The notes: generated by a model not told the origin, from the letters alone. A DNA stretch of 23,445 nt from Bacillota bacterium (GCA_023435025.1 JAEYSE010000117.1:1-23445), one strand, 5' to 3'; shown: positions 7,623 through 15,337, numbered from the stretch's first letter. Made by a program: numbers and translations.

Positions 7623-7708
7623 AATTATTCCTCCCACAGAATTAATATGCGGTATGATGCCGTGCATGCGCAAAAAAAAAGAAAGCATGCAATAGGAATG
7701 TACAGCAA

Positions 7709-7737
7709 AGTATACCACGCCCAGGTCTGAAATGCAA
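7709..7737 (-). promoter_or_regulatory. Promoter of the ligase-carrier-oxoamine synthase gene
   Basis: On the minus strand TTGCAT (7732-7737) is spaced 17 bases from TATACT (7709-7714), which also has the TG extension (TGGTATACT). The expected transcript start near 7702 gives a leader of about 80 bases before the ATG at 7622. The leader holds two GCATGC-type sites that could pair, around a run of T residues at about 7672-7680 on the minus strand. Confidence 0.65.
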
Positions 7738-7763
7738 GAAACGCCCCTGTGTTTGGGCGTTTC
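7738..7763 (-). terminator. Hairpin downstream of the amidase-like gene, possible terminator
   Basis: A 9-bp perfect stem (GAAACGCCC, 7738-7746 with 7755-7763) with an eight-base loop. The following minus-strand sequence (TTGCATTT) is only moderately T-rich and coincides with the -35 element of the next gene. The hairpin sits about 105 bases past the amidase stop codon; between 7764 and 7868 I see no gene. Confidence 0.4.
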
Positions 7764-7868
7764 CGGTCTAGCGTGCCTGATCTTCGGAGAATTATTATTC
7801 GAATATTGTCAAATTATTGAAACGTATAACTATGAGCGATTACTCACTTGTCGCAGCCCGCTTCGCTT

Positions 7869-8390
7869 TCACCATTTCCGTACTCCCAGCACATGCAACG
7901 GGCGCAACGCGGTATAAGTATACGTGGAAAGGGGACGGTCAATGGAATCGATGGTATGGGCGCCAACCAGAATATTATCCGGGGTGGGCGGCGACCCGAC
8001 GGAAAGCACCACGGGGTTGTGTGCAAAGTACGGCCCGTCAAACTTGATCTGTACGACGTCTCCGGGCTGCAGCGCCTCCAACCCCACCAACTGCATGAAC
8101 GGGCCTTCCCGTTTGTTGTTCACCATAAAATTATAAAAATATTCTACGCCCGTCCAGCTTGGGGAACGGCTATTGACGCTGCGGTAATACCAGCCCAGCG
8201 TGGGCTTAAAATTCATCTGCCCCGCGCCCGCATACACGCATTGGGAGGTATAATTCGTGCAGTCCCCGCCAAGCTTTGAAAAATCGTAATACGCCGGGTT
8301 TCTGGACATCGCCCACCTGCGCGCATACGCCACCGCCTTTTCCCTGTCATACGGCACCGTCCGTAAGCCGGATGTGTCCCTGCGTTCCAT
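7869..8390 (-). CDS. Amidase_6-like papain-fold protein
   Basis: The product is 173 residues and consists of little more than one domain. It starts with YDREKAVAYARRWAMSRNPAY, followed by GGDCTNYTSQCVYAGAGQMN with candidate catalytic Cys44, SWTGVEYFYNFMVNN, LQPGDVVQIKF and AHNPVVLS with candidate His124. This order matches the putative amidase domain family (Amidase_6) found in Bacillota, related to NlpC/P60-type cysteine peptidases. Members are often secreted with an N-terminal extension; here there is no signal peptide or membrane segment, so a cytoplasmic location or another export route is implied. The start at 8388-8390 has GGGGGG six bases upstream; the frame extends to 8420 without better support. 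It is divergent from deoD and stands alone. The substrate cannot be told from sequence. Confidence 0.8.
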   Translation of the reverse strand: MERRDTSGLRTVPYDREKAVAYARRWAMSRNPAYYDFSKLGGDCTNYTSQCVYAGAGQMNFKPTLGWYYRSVNSRSPSWTGVEYFYNFMVNNKREGPFMQLVGLEALQPGDVVQIKFDGPYFAHNPVVLSVGSPPTPDNILVGAHTIDSIDRPLSTYTYTALRPLHVLGVRKW

Positions 8391-8489
8391 GCTTATCCCC
8401 CCAATATCCGGATGCAGCATGGTATGCGCGGCACTGGCCCGTTATGCACCGGACCGGCGGGACAGGCCGGACTACCGCACCCAGTTTTA

Positions 8490-8498
8490 TGTTATAAT
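8490..8498 (+). promoter_or_regulatory. Extended -10 promoter of deoD
   Basis: TGTTATAAT: a perfect TATAAT (8493-8498) with the TGn extension. No good -35 is seen 16-18 bases upstream. The expected start near 8505 leaves a short leader with AGGAGG at 8513-8518. Confidence 0.6.
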
Positions 8499-8525
8499 AG
8501 AAAGAAAACACTAGGAGGACCATCC

Positions 8526-9236
8526 ATGAGCGATATGATAAAGACCCCGCACATCGCCTGCGCCAAAGAGGACATCGCAAAAACTGTGCTGATGCCCGGC
8601 GACCCGCTGCGCGCAAAGTTCATTGCGGAGACGCTGCTAAAGGACGCGAAGCTCTTTAACAACATCCGTGGCATACAGGGCTACACCGGCACTTATGAGG
8701 GCAAGCGGGTATCCGTCATGGCGAGCGGCATGGGCATGCCTTCTATCGGCATTTATTCCTATGAGCTATACAACAAATTCGGCGTGGAAAACATTATACG
8801 CATCGGCTCGGCGGGTGGCATACATGCCGACCTGAAGCTAAGGGACATCGTGGTGGCGCTTTCCGCCTGCACCAACTCCAATTACGCCTCCCAGTATAAC
8901 CTGCCCGGCACATTCGCGCCCACGGCAAGCTATCGATTAGTCAAAGCCGCCGTAGACGAAGGCGAGCGGCGGGGTTCCCGCATGATGGTGGGGACTATAC
9001 TTTCTTCCGATACGTTCTATGACGATTCGAACTCTTTGGGGGACTGGCGCAAGATGGGCGTGCTGGCTGTGGAAATGGAAGCCGCAGCGCTCTACTGCAA
9101 TGCCGCGCGTGCGGGCAAAAACGCGCTGTGCATGTGCACCATCTCCGACCTCCCCTTTACAGGCGAAGAATGCACGGCGGAGGAACGGCAGAACACGTTC
9201 CTGGATATGATGCATATCGCGCTGGCAATAGCATAG
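8526..9236 (+). CDS. deoD: Purine-nucleoside phosphorylase, DeoD type
   Basis: The product is 236 residues, the usual length for DeoD-type enzymes, which cleave purine (deoxy)nucleosides with phosphate to free base and (deoxy)ribose 1-phosphate in purine salvage, as hexamers in the cytoplasm. Visible family motifs are MPGDPLRAKFIAE (phosphate site, N-terminal), GMGMPSIGIYSYEL, IRIGSAGG and VEMEAAALY, followed by the C-terminal SDLPFTGEE with the conserved Asp. The start is the ATG at 8526, with AGGAGG seven bases upstream; the frame extends to 8412 but that part overlaps the promoter. No other nucleoside gene is adjacent, so it seems to be a single-gene unit. It is convergent with the DUF362 gene. 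Confidence 0.95.
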   Translation: MSDMIKTPHIACAKEDIAKTVLMPGDPLRAKFIAETLLKDAKLFNNIRGIQGYTGTYEGKRVSVMASGMGMPSIGIYSYELYNKFGVENIIRIGSAGGIHADLKLRDIVVALSACTNSNYASQYNLPGTFAPTASYRLVKAAVDEGERRGSRMMVGTILSSDTFYDDSNSLGDWRKMGVLAVEMEAAALYCNAARAGKNALCMCTISDLPFTGEECTAEERQNTFLDMMHIALAIA

Positions 9237-9240
9237 CGAT

Positions 9241-9273
9241 ATCCAATCTGACGTACACGCAGTCAGATTGGAT
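9241..9273 (+). repeat. Perfect 12-bp inverted repeat after deoD
   Basis: ATCCAATCTGAC (9241-9252) and its exact reverse complement (9262-9273) with a nine-base spacer, beginning four bases after the deoD stop. No T-run follows, so it is not a standard terminator; it may stabilise the 3' end of the deoD transcript. Confidence 0.6.
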
Positions 9274-9303
9274 GGATTTGAAGGGTTTTCTAAGTTGCTT
9301 TTT

Positions 9304-9333
9304 GTAGGCGGGACGGCGAAGCGCCCCGCCTAC
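9304..9333. repeat. Inverted repeat (GTAGGCGGG arms) between convergent genes
   Basis: GTAGGCGGG (9304-9312) pairs perfectly with CCCGCCTAC (9325-9333) around a 12-base loop. It is the second of three consecutive hairpins between deoD and the DUF362 gene and lacks a clear T-run. Confidence 0.5.
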
Positions 9334-9354
9334 ATACTTTTCTTGACATATACA

Positions 9355-9388
9355 AAAGGGAGGGCCTTTGCCCTCCCTTTGTTTATTG
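9355..9388. terminator. Bidirectional terminator between deoD and the DUF362 gene
   Basis: A 10-bp perfect stem (AAAGGGAGGG, 9355-9364 with 9371-9380) with a six-base loop. The plus-strand tail is TTTGTTTATT; the minus-strand tail is TTTTGTATA. It sits 18 bases from the DUF362 stop codon. Confidence 0.8.
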
Positions 9389-9397
9389 AGAAATTCC

Positions 9398-10501
9398 TCA
9401 GACCTTAACCAGCGTATACTCCGCCGTGCCGATGCCGAGCTTTTCTGCGTGCTCCACACCAACGCGCCAGCTGGTCTCGGGGAACATATCCGTAAAATGA
9501 TCCCCATGGGTATGCGCCGCCTCGCCAAGATAGCTGTTGGCAAACGGCTTTTCAGCATTGACCGCGTCCGCACACGCAACGTCGAGCGCCACGGGATCAA
9601 ACGAGGCGAACAGGCCGATATCCGGCACAATGGCCGCGTCGTTACCATCGTGGCAGTCGCAGAACGGAGAGACGTTCATGACGAGGTTGATGTGGAAGTT
9701 GGGCCTGTTATAAAGCACCGCCTTTGTGTACTCCGCGATCTTTTTGTTGAGCAGATCGTTTGCGGAACCCTCCGGCGCGTATATGGCGTCCACGGGACAC
9801 ACGCCCAGGCACCTGCCGCAACCCACGCACTTTTCAGGATCGATGATACATACGCCGGTATCGAAGCCTTGGGCGTCGTGCGCACAAACGGTGGCGCATT
9901 CTTCACAGTTGATGCATACGTCCGGGTCCGCCGCCGCCTTGCCGCTTGAATGCATAGCCATTTTCCCCGCGCGGGAACCGCAGCCCATGCCTATGTTTTT
10001 GAGTGCGCCGCCAAAGCCCGCCCCTTCATGCCCTTTGAAATGGTTGATGGAGATGAACACGTCTGCATCCATAACCGCACGGCCGATGCGCGCTTCCTCC
10101 AAAATTTCAGCGCCGGGGATGGGAACGCGGACCTCGTCCGTGCCCTTTAAGCCATCAGCAATCAGCACATGGCAGCCAGTGGAAAAGGGAGTAAACCCGT
10201 TCTCATACGCGGACGTAATATGATCGAGCGCGTTTTTGCGGCGACCGACGTAGAGGGTGTTGCAATCCGTTAAGAAAGGCCTGCCTCCAAGCTCTGTAAT
10301 GAGGTCCGCCACCACCTTGGCATAATTGGGGCGGATGTAGGAAACATTGCCCGGCTCGCCGAAATGGATTTTGATGGCAGCGTATTTGTGCGCAAAATCA
10401 ATCTCTTTGATACCTGCGGCGATGAGCAGTTCTCTGAGCTTTGTAAGTATACTTTTTCCTACCGGGACCCGAAGATCTGAAAAATAAACCTTGGAAGCCA
10501 T
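9398..10501 (-). CDS. DUF362 protein with two 4Fe-4S ferredoxin motifs
   Basis: The product is 367 residues. The bulk is a DUF362-type domain (HFGEPGNVSYIRPNY; INHFKGHEGAGFGGALKNIG), with a ferredoxin insert holding two CX2CX2CX3C motifs: Cys196, 199, 202, 206 and Cys225, 228, 231, 235 (CVGCGRCLGVCPVDAI). Such proteins are widespread in anaerobes; the molecular role of this soluble form is not established, and electron transfer is the only safe statement. The start at 10501 has GGGAGG seven bases upstream. It has a good promoter of its own and is divergent from the glycine cleavage operon. No export signal is seen, so it should be cytoplasmic. Confidence 0.88.
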   Translation of the reverse strand: MASKVYFSDLRVPVGKSILTKLRELLIAAGIKEIDFAHKYAAIKIHFGEPGNVSYIRPNYAKVVADLITELGGRPFLTDCNTLYVGRRKNALDHITSAYENGFTPFSTGCHVLIADGLKGTDEVRVPIPGAEILEEARIGRAVMDADVFISINHFKGHEGAGFGGALKNIGMGCGSRAGKMAMHSSGKAAADPDVCINCEECATVCAHDAQGFDTGVCIIDPEKCVGCGRCLGVCPVDAIYAPEGSANDLLNKKIAEYTKAVLYNRPNFHINLVMNVSPFCDCHDGNDAAIVPDIGLFASFDPVALDVACADAVNAEKPFANSYLGEAAHTHGDHFTDMFPETSWRVGVEHAEKLGIGTAEYTLVKV

Positions 10502-10535
10502 ATATGTTCCTCCCGTATTGTGATACCTAAAACCC

Positions 10536-10564
10536 AGTATAGCCGTTCACGCCGCGGAAATCAA
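10536..10564 (-). promoter_or_regulatory. Promoter of the DUF362 gene
   Basis: On the minus strand TTGATT (10559-10564) is spaced 17 bases from TATACT (10536-10541), giving a leader of about 28 bases with GGGAGG before the ATG at 10501. Confidence 0.65.
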
Positions 10565-10637
10565 AACATGTGCTATATTTAACGATCATTTCACCTGAAC
10601 TTTGAACGGATTTTTGCTTTTAATCCCACGCGCTTCT

Positions 10638-10646
10638 TGCTATACT
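10638..10646 (+). promoter_or_regulatory. Promoter of the glycine cleavage operon
   Basis: TGCTATACT is an extended -10 (TATACT at 10641-10646 with TGn). A -35 candidate at 10618-10623 (TTTAAT) is weak. The transcript would start near 10654, about 30 bases before the first riboswitch aptamer. Confidence 0.5.
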
Positions 10647-10678
10647 ATAAAAGGACCCAATTAAACAGCATATTGGTG

Positions 10679-10857
10679 GATGATGGGTGCGGGAGAGGCC
10701 GTTCATTGCGGCGCCGAAGGGGAAAAGCGAAAACTCTCAGGCAAAAGAACCGTATCCGGACAGACCTCCGGAAAGCCGCCGAAATTGGGCGGCGCCGATG
10801 GGGCAACCCGATTAATCTTTATTAATAGGGGAATCTCTCAGGTACAGGGACGGAGCG
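10679..10857 (+). ncRNA. Tandem glycine riboswitch upstream of gcvT
   Basis: Two glycine aptamers follow each other. In the first, GGGAGAGG, GGCGCCGAAGGGG and ACTCTCAGGCAAAAG are the conserved blocks; its P1 stem can be drawn as 10685-10692 with 10750-10757, all eight positions pairing when G-U is allowed. In the second, CCGGAAAG, GGCGCCGATGGGGCAA and ATCTCTCAGGTACAGGG recur; a P1 of CTCCG (10766-10770) with CGGAG (10851-10855) closes it. That last strand overlaps the first three bases of the terminator stem at 10853, so glycine binding should hinder terminator formation: an ON switch, as known for gcv operons. The P1 assignments are by eye. Confidence 0.93.
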
Positions 10858-10885
10858 CGCAATTTCTTTTTTGCGCGCTCTTTTT
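10853..10885 (+). terminator. Riboswitch-controlled intrinsic terminator
   Basis: GAGCGCGCAA (10853-10862) pairs perfectly with TTGCGCGCTC (10871-10880) around an eight-base loop and is followed by TTTTT. It lies between the second aptamer and gcvT, and its 5' arm shares bases with the second aptamer's P1 stem. Confidence 0.92.
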
Positions 10886-10924
10886 ATGTCCCTTTTTTGC
10901 ACATATTGTATTCAGGAGGTTCCT

Positions 10925-12004
10925 ATGGAGGGTTTAAAACAAACGCCGCTGTATCAGGCGCATGTGGCTCTGGGCGGCAAACTCATCGACTTTGGCGGCT
11001 GGGCGCTGCCGGTGCAGTATTCCTCGGTGCTCGACGAGCACAAGGCCGTGCGCGAGCGCGCGGGATTGTTCGACGTTTCGCACATGGGGGAAATCTTCGT
11101 TACGGGCAAGGACGCGGAAAGTTACCTTGACCACTTGCTCACAAACGGCATCGCGTCCATGCAGGCGTTGCGCTGCCGGTATTCGCCAATGTGCTATCCC
11201 GAAGGCGGCACAGTGGACGACGTGATCGTCTACAAGTTTACTTCGGAGCGTTACCTCGTTGTGGTCAACGCCTCCAACACGCAAAAGGATTTTGAGTGGA
11301 TGCAGCAGAACGCAGAAGGGTTCGACGTTGTGCTCGACAACCAATCCCCAGCCTTCGCGCAGATCGCGCTCCAGGGACCGAGGGCCAATGAAATTTTGGC
11401 GCCGCTGTGCGACGGCCCTCTGCCCGAAAAGAACTATTCATTTTCTGAGCTTACCGTAAACGGCATTCCTGCCCTCGTTTCCCGCACCGGCTACACCGGC
11501 GAGGACGGGCTGGAGCTTTACTGTGCTGCAAGGCAAGGAGAAGGACTTTTTAACCTGCTGCTGGAAGCGGGGGAACCCTATGGAATACTTCCCTGCGGCC
11601 TAGGCGCGCGGGATACGTTGCGCTTTGAGGCGGGTATGCCGCTGTATGGGCACGAGCTCTCTAAAGACATCACGCCGCTCGAAGCCGGGCTTTCTTTTGC
11701 CATCAAACCCGATAAGGGCGAATTCATTGGCCGCGAGGCGTTTCTGGCCGCGCCCGGGCGCATGCGCATCGGCTTAAAACTTCTTGACCGTGGTATCGCG
11801 CGCGGTGGGGAGGATGTGCTTGTAAACGGCAAAAAAGTGGGCATCACCACATCGGGCGTACCTTCGCCCACGCTCGGCGCAAGTTACGCCATGGCGCTGG
11901 TGGATGTGAAAGCTGCAAACGAAACGGCATTTGCAATTGTGGTGCGCAACCGCCCGCTACAGGCGGAGCAGGTGCCGCTGCCGTTTTATAAAAGGGGAAA
12001 GTAA
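10925..12004 (+). CDS. gcvT: Aminomethyltransferase, T protein of the glycine cleavage system
   Basis: The product is 359 residues, the family's usual length. It takes the aminomethyl group from lipoyl-GcvH and transfers the one-carbon unit to tetrahydrofolate, releasing ammonia. Typical motifs are present: TPLYQAHVALGGKLIDFGGW at the N-terminus, FDVSHMGEI, ASNTQKDFEW, SRTGYTGEDGLELY and RFEAGMPLYGHEL, with the C-terminal barrel (GKKVGITTSGVPSPTLG). The start is the ATG at 10925, five bases after AGGAGG at 10914-10919; an upstream ATG at 10871 falls in the terminator hairpin and is not used. It is the first gene of the operon and is controlled by the glycine riboswitch. A 170-base gap with repeat hairpins separates it from gcvH. 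Confidence 0.96.
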   Translation: MEGLKQTPLYQAHVALGGKLIDFGGWALPVQYSSVLDEHKAVRERAGLFDVSHMGEIFVTGKDAESYLDHLLTNGIASMQALRCRYSPMCYPEGGTVDDVIVYKFTSERYLVVVNASNTQKDFEWMQQNAEGFDVVLDNQSPAFAQIALQGPRANEILAPLCDGPLPEKNYSFSELTVNGIPALVSRTGYTGEDGLELYCAARQGEGLFNLLLEAGEPYGILPCGLGARDTLRFEAGMPLYGHELSKDITPLEAGLSFAIKPDKGEFIGREAFLAAPGRMRIGLKLLDRGIARGGEDVLVNGKKVGITTSGVPSPTLGASYAMALVDVKAANETAFAIVVRNRPLQAEQVPLPFYKRGK

Positions 12005-12020
12005 GAAGTACAGTACACAT

Positions 12021-12072
12021 GAGGACTCTGCCCCATACTCCCGCCAAGGGTCGTAACGACCCTTGGAACCCA
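12021..12072 (+). repeat. Dispersed two-hairpin element, copy A
   Basis: Plus-strand copy of an element whose other copies are at 12079-12131 (inverted) and 20303-20357. Its core palindrome CCAAGGGTCGT-A-ACGACCCTTGG spans 12044-12066, preceded by a CTCTGCCCC...ACTCCCGC part (hairpin 1 looks decayed here) and followed by GAACCCA. It lies in the gcvT-gcvH gap. Confidence 0.75.
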
Positions 12073-12078
12073 TTCGGA

Positions 12079-12131
12079 GATTCATAAGGGCGTTACGTCC
12101 CTTATGTTGGGGTACGGGGGCAAAGCCCCCG
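12079..12131 (-). repeat. Dispersed two-hairpin element, copy B (inverted)
   Basis: Read on the minus strand: hairpin 1 is CGGGGGC-TTT-GCCCCCG (12125-12131 with 12115-12121), then a CCCC spacer, then hairpin 2 CATAAGGG...CCCTTATG (12083-12090 with 12099-12106) around an ACGTAACG core, ending in GAATC. It has the same order as copy C on the plus strand and forms a tail-to-tail pair with copy A, so the whole region 12021-12131 is an imperfect palindrome. Confidence 0.7.
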
Positions 12132-12174
12132 GAAATAGGAAACCTGAATCAATAATTATTAGGAGGTACAATCC

Positions 12175-12549
12175 ATGACGCCGAACGACCGCAAGTACAC
12201 CAAGGAACATGAATGGGTAATCATCGAGGATGGCAAGGCGCGCCTTGGCATCTCGGCGCACGCGCAGGAAGCGCTGGGGGATATCGTGTATGTAGAACTG
12301 CCGCAGGTAGGGGACACGGTGAAGGCCGGTGACAGCGTGGCGGTGGTGGAATCCGTCAAGGCGGTGTCCAATGTCTATACGCCGGTGGGTGGTGAAGTGC
12401 TTGAAGTAAATCAGCCGCTTGAAAATGAACCGGAACGCCTGAACAGCGCGCCGTATGAAGAGTTTCTTGTGGTGCTTGCGGCAAGCGAGGTGGATGAAGC
12501 GGCGCTTCTGACCGCTGCGGAATACGACGCGTTTGTTGCCACGCTGTAA
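12175..12549 (+). CDS. gcvH: Glycine cleavage system H protein
   Basis: The product is 124 residues, typical for the lipoyl carrier that shuttles the methylamine intermediate from the P protein to the T protein and electrons to the L protein. KEHEWVIIEDGKARLGIS opens the barrel, and VESVKAVSNVYTPVGGEV contains the lipoylation site, Lys62. AGGAGGT at 12161-12167 precedes the ATG. gcvPA begins 11 bases after its stop, so the two are co-translated. No lipoate ligase or L protein gene lies in the window. Confidence 0.97.
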   Translation: MTPNDRKYTKEHEWVIIEDGKARLGISAHAQEALGDIVYVELPQVGDTVKAGDSVAVVESVKAVSNVYTPVGGEVLEVNQPLENEPERLNSAPYEEFLVVLAASEVDEAALLTAAEYDAFVATL

Positions 12550-12560
12550 GGAGCCCGCCC

Positions 12561-13895
12561 ATGCGCAGTTACGTTCCTAATACAAAGGAAGAACAGCGGG
12601 AGATGCTCAATGCCATCGGGCTACAAAGCATCGACGAGCTGTTTTTAGATATCCCCGAAAAGGCGCGGTTGACCCGCCCGCTTAATCTGCCCCAGGGCAA
12701 GAGCGAGCAGGAGGTGCGGCGTGCGTTTAAAGCGTTTGTGGGCAATGCAGGTGGACTGCCGCTATTCCGCGGTGCGGGGGCATACAGGCATTACATCCCC
12801 TCGGTGGTAGATGCGGTTGCCTCCCGTTCGGAATTCTACACCGCCTACACGCCCTACCAGCCGGAGATGAGCCAGGGCATGCTGCAGGCGATATTTGAAT
12901 ACCAGACGCTTATCTGCCAATTGACGGGGCTTGACGCCTCGAACGCGTCGGTGTACGACGGTGGCTCTGCCTGTGCGGAGGCCATGGTCATGCTGCGCGG
13001 CATCACGCGCAAGAATAAGGTGCTGTATTCCGCCGGGCTCAACCCGGAATACATCGCCATATTAAAGACTTACGCACGGTTTGTGGGCTTTGAACTCGTG
13101 GAAATTCCGCTGACCGGAGAGGGCAGGACGGATTTTGACGCGCTAAAAGCCATTCTCGACGGCGCTGCGGGGCTGCTGCTGCAGAACCCCAACTTCTTTG
13201 GCGTTGTGGAGGATATGGAAGCCGCCGCCACAATGCTGCACGAAAAAGGCGCGCTTTTAACGGCTGTAGTCAACCCAATATCTCTGGGGCTATTAAAGCG
13301 TCCGGGCGAGTATGGCGCGGATATCGCCGTGGGGGAGGGGCAGCCGCTTGGGCTGCCGCTTAGTGTTGGCGGGCCGTACCTTGGGTTTATGGCCACGAAG
13401 CAACAGTATATTCGGCACTTGCCGGGAAGGATCGCGGGGGAAACCGTGGATGCGGAGGGAAACCGTGCCTATGTTCTGACGCTGCAGGCACGCGAGCAGC
13501 ACATCCGCAGGGAAAAAGCCTCCTCCAACATCTGCTCTAACCAGAGCCTGTGCGCGCTGCGCACAGCCGTCTACCTTGCCGCAATGGGGCCGGACGGTAT
13601 GCGGGAGGTAGCGACGCAATGCCTGCAAAAGGCCCATTATTTGCACGAAGGTATTTTGCGTATTCCCGGCATGCGCGCAAGGCATACAGTGCCGTTCTTT
13701 CATGAGTTTGTCATCGACTGCGAGAAGGACGCGCAGGCAATCAACGCTGCGCTCAAAGCACGCGGCTTCATCGGCGGGCTGCCATTAAGCCGCTATTATC
13801 CGGGTGACAATGGCATCCTCTACTGCGCGACGGAACAAAACACGCGCGAAGAACTGGACGCGTTCCTGAACGCGCTTGAGGAGGTGGCAAAATGA
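12561..13895 (+). CDS. gcvPA: Glycine dehydrogenase (decarboxylating) subunit 1, P protein alpha
   Basis: The product is 444 residues, the normal size of the N-terminal half of the split P protein found in many Bacillota and archaea. With GcvPB it decarboxylates glycine and passes the aminomethyl group to lipoyl-GcvH. Visible motifs: YVPNTKEEQREMLNAIGLQS, GAGAYRHYIPSVVDAV, SEFYTAYTPYQPEMSQG, SVYDGGSACAEAM, and NPNFFGVVED. This half lacks the PLP lysine, which is in GcvPB. AAGGAG at 12548-12553 precedes the start by seven bases, and the gene overlaps gcvPB by the four bases ATGA. Confidence 0.96.
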   Translation: MRSYVPNTKEEQREMLNAIGLQSIDELFLDIPEKARLTRPLNLPQGKSEQEVRRAFKAFVGNAGGLPLFRGAGAYRHYIPSVVDAVASRSEFYTAYTPYQPEMSQGMLQAIFEYQTLICQLTGLDASNASVYDGGSACAEAMVMLRGITRKNKVLYSAGLNPEYIAILKTYARFVGFELVEIPLTGEGRTDFDALKAILDGAAGLLLQNPNFFGVVEDMEAAATMLHEKGALLTAVVNPISLGLLKRPGEYGADIAVGEGQPLGLPLSVGGPYLGFMATKQQYIRHLPGRIAGETVDAEGNRAYVLTLQAREQHIRREKASSNICSNQSLCALRTAVYLAAMGPDGMREVATQCLQKAHYLHEGILRIPGMRARHTVPFFHEFVIDCEKDAQAINAALKARGFIGGLPLSRYYPGDNGILYCATEQNTREELDAFLNALEEVAK

Positions 13896-15337
13896 GAAGC
13901 ACAATTCCTCTGCTTTTTGAATTGAGTAAAGTTGGCCGCCGCGCTGCGGACCTGCCGCCGCTTGACGTGCCCGTACTCGACGCGCTACTGCCGGAAGAGC
14001 TTTTAGGGGAAACCCTGCCGCTGCCTGAACTGAGCGAAGTGGAGCTCATTCGCCACTATGTCCGCCTATCCCGCCGGAACTTCGGTGTGGACAATGGCAG
14101 CTACCCGCTCGGCTCCTGCACCATGAAGTACAACCCAAAGATCAACGAGGAGGTTGCGGGCGTATTCCGCGACCTGCACCCGCTGCTGGATGAAGAAGAT
14201 CTCAAAGGCGCGTTTGCCATGATGGCGCAGTTGCAAAAAGCGCTCTGTGAAGTGACCGGTATGGACGCGTTTACGCTGCAACCCGCCGCGGGCGCGCACG
14301 GGGAACTGACGGGGCTGATGATCATAAAGGCATATCATCAGTTACGCAACGACATGGAGCGTATGGAAGTGCTTGTGCCAGATTCTGCACACGGCACCAA
14401 CCCGGCTTCTGCGGCGCTTGCGGGCTTCAAGACGGTGGAGATCCCCTCCAACGCCGAAGGCGGCGTGGACGTTGAGGCTTTAAAAGCGCGACTCTCCAAT
14501 AAAACGGCGGGCCTGATGCTGACCAACCCCAGCACGTTGGGCCTATTTGAGCGCAACATATTGGAGATCGCAGCGCTGGTACACGAAGCGGGCGGGCTTT
14601 TATATTACGACGGTGCAAACATGAACGCCATAATGGGCAAGGTACGCCCCGGCGATATGGGCTTTGACGTGGTGCACCTGAATCTTCACAAGACGTTCTC
14701 CACGCCGCACGGCGGCGGCGGCCCCGGCGCTGGCCCGGTGGGCGTGAAAAAGGAGCTCATACCGTTCCTGCCCGCCCCCATGCTCCTTTGCGGGGAAGAT
14801 GGAACTGTGCGTGCGGACTTTGACCGACCGCTTACCATAGGCCGCGTGAAGCCGTACTTCGGCAATTTCGGCGTGCTGGCCCGCGCATACGCGTACATCC
14901 TTTCCCTCGGCGGGGAAGGGCTCACCGCAGCAAGCGAAAACGCCGTGCTCAACGCGAACTATGTGCAACACGGCCTGAAAACCTGCTATGCCCTGCCGCA
15001 CGACAGGGTTTGCATGCACGAATGCGTGGTGCAGCCGCGCGAGCAGCTTGCAAATAATGTTCGGACGCTGGATATCGCCAAGGCGATTATCGACCGCGGG
15101 TTCCATCCACCCACAATCTATTTCCCGCTTATCGTGCACGAGGCCATGATGTTCGAGCCCACGGAAACGGAAAGCCGGGAGAACCTGGACCAACTGATTT
15201 CCATCATGTGCGAGATCGCGTACCTCGCGCAGAGCGACCCGGAAAGCCTGCACAGAGCGCCCGTCACCACGCCCATTGGCAGGCCGGATGAAACGCGGGC
15301 TGCGAGGAATCCGGTTGTAAGGTGGGGACAAAGCTGA
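13892..15337 (+). CDS. gcvPB: Glycine dehydrogenase (decarboxylating) subunit 2, P protein beta
   Basis: The product is 481 residues, the C-terminal half of the split P protein and the one that holds the PLP cofactor. The PLP lysine is Lys267 in HLNLHKTFSTPHGGGGPGAG. Other motifs: YPLGSCTMKYNPKINEE, QPAAGAHGELTGL, VPDSAHGTNPASAA and DGANMNAIMG. It starts in the last codon of gcvPA (ATGA overlap), which implies coupled translation and a 1:1 complex. It is the last gene before the operon terminator. Confidence 0.97.
   Translation: MRSTIPLLFELSKVGRRAADLPPLDVPVLDALLPEELLGETLPLPELSEVELIRHYVRLSRRNFGVDNGSYPLGSCTMKYNPKINEEVAGVFRDLHPLLDEEDLKGAFAMMAQLQKALCEVTGMDAFTLQPAAGAHGELTGLMIIKAYHQLRNDMERMEVLVPDSAHGTNPASAALAGFKTVEIPSNAEGGVDVEALKARLSNKTAGLMLTNPSTLGLFERNILEIAALVHEAGGLLYYDGANMNAIMGKVRPGDMGFDVVHLNLHKTFSTPHGGGGPGAGPVGVKKELIPFLPAPMLLCGEDGTVRADFDRPLTIGRVKPYFGNFGVLARAYAYILSLGGEGLTAASENAVLNANYVQHGLKTCYALPHDRVCMHECVVQPREQLANNVRTLDIAKAIIDRGFHPPTIYFPLIVHEAMMFEPTETESRENLDQLISIMCEIAYLAQSDPESLHRAPVTTPIGRPDETRAARNPVVRWGQS

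Noticed and set aside
10871..10924. Upstream ATG in frame with gcvT
   Set aside because: It falls inside the riboswitch terminator stem and has no ribosome binding site; AGGAGG precedes the ATG at 10925.
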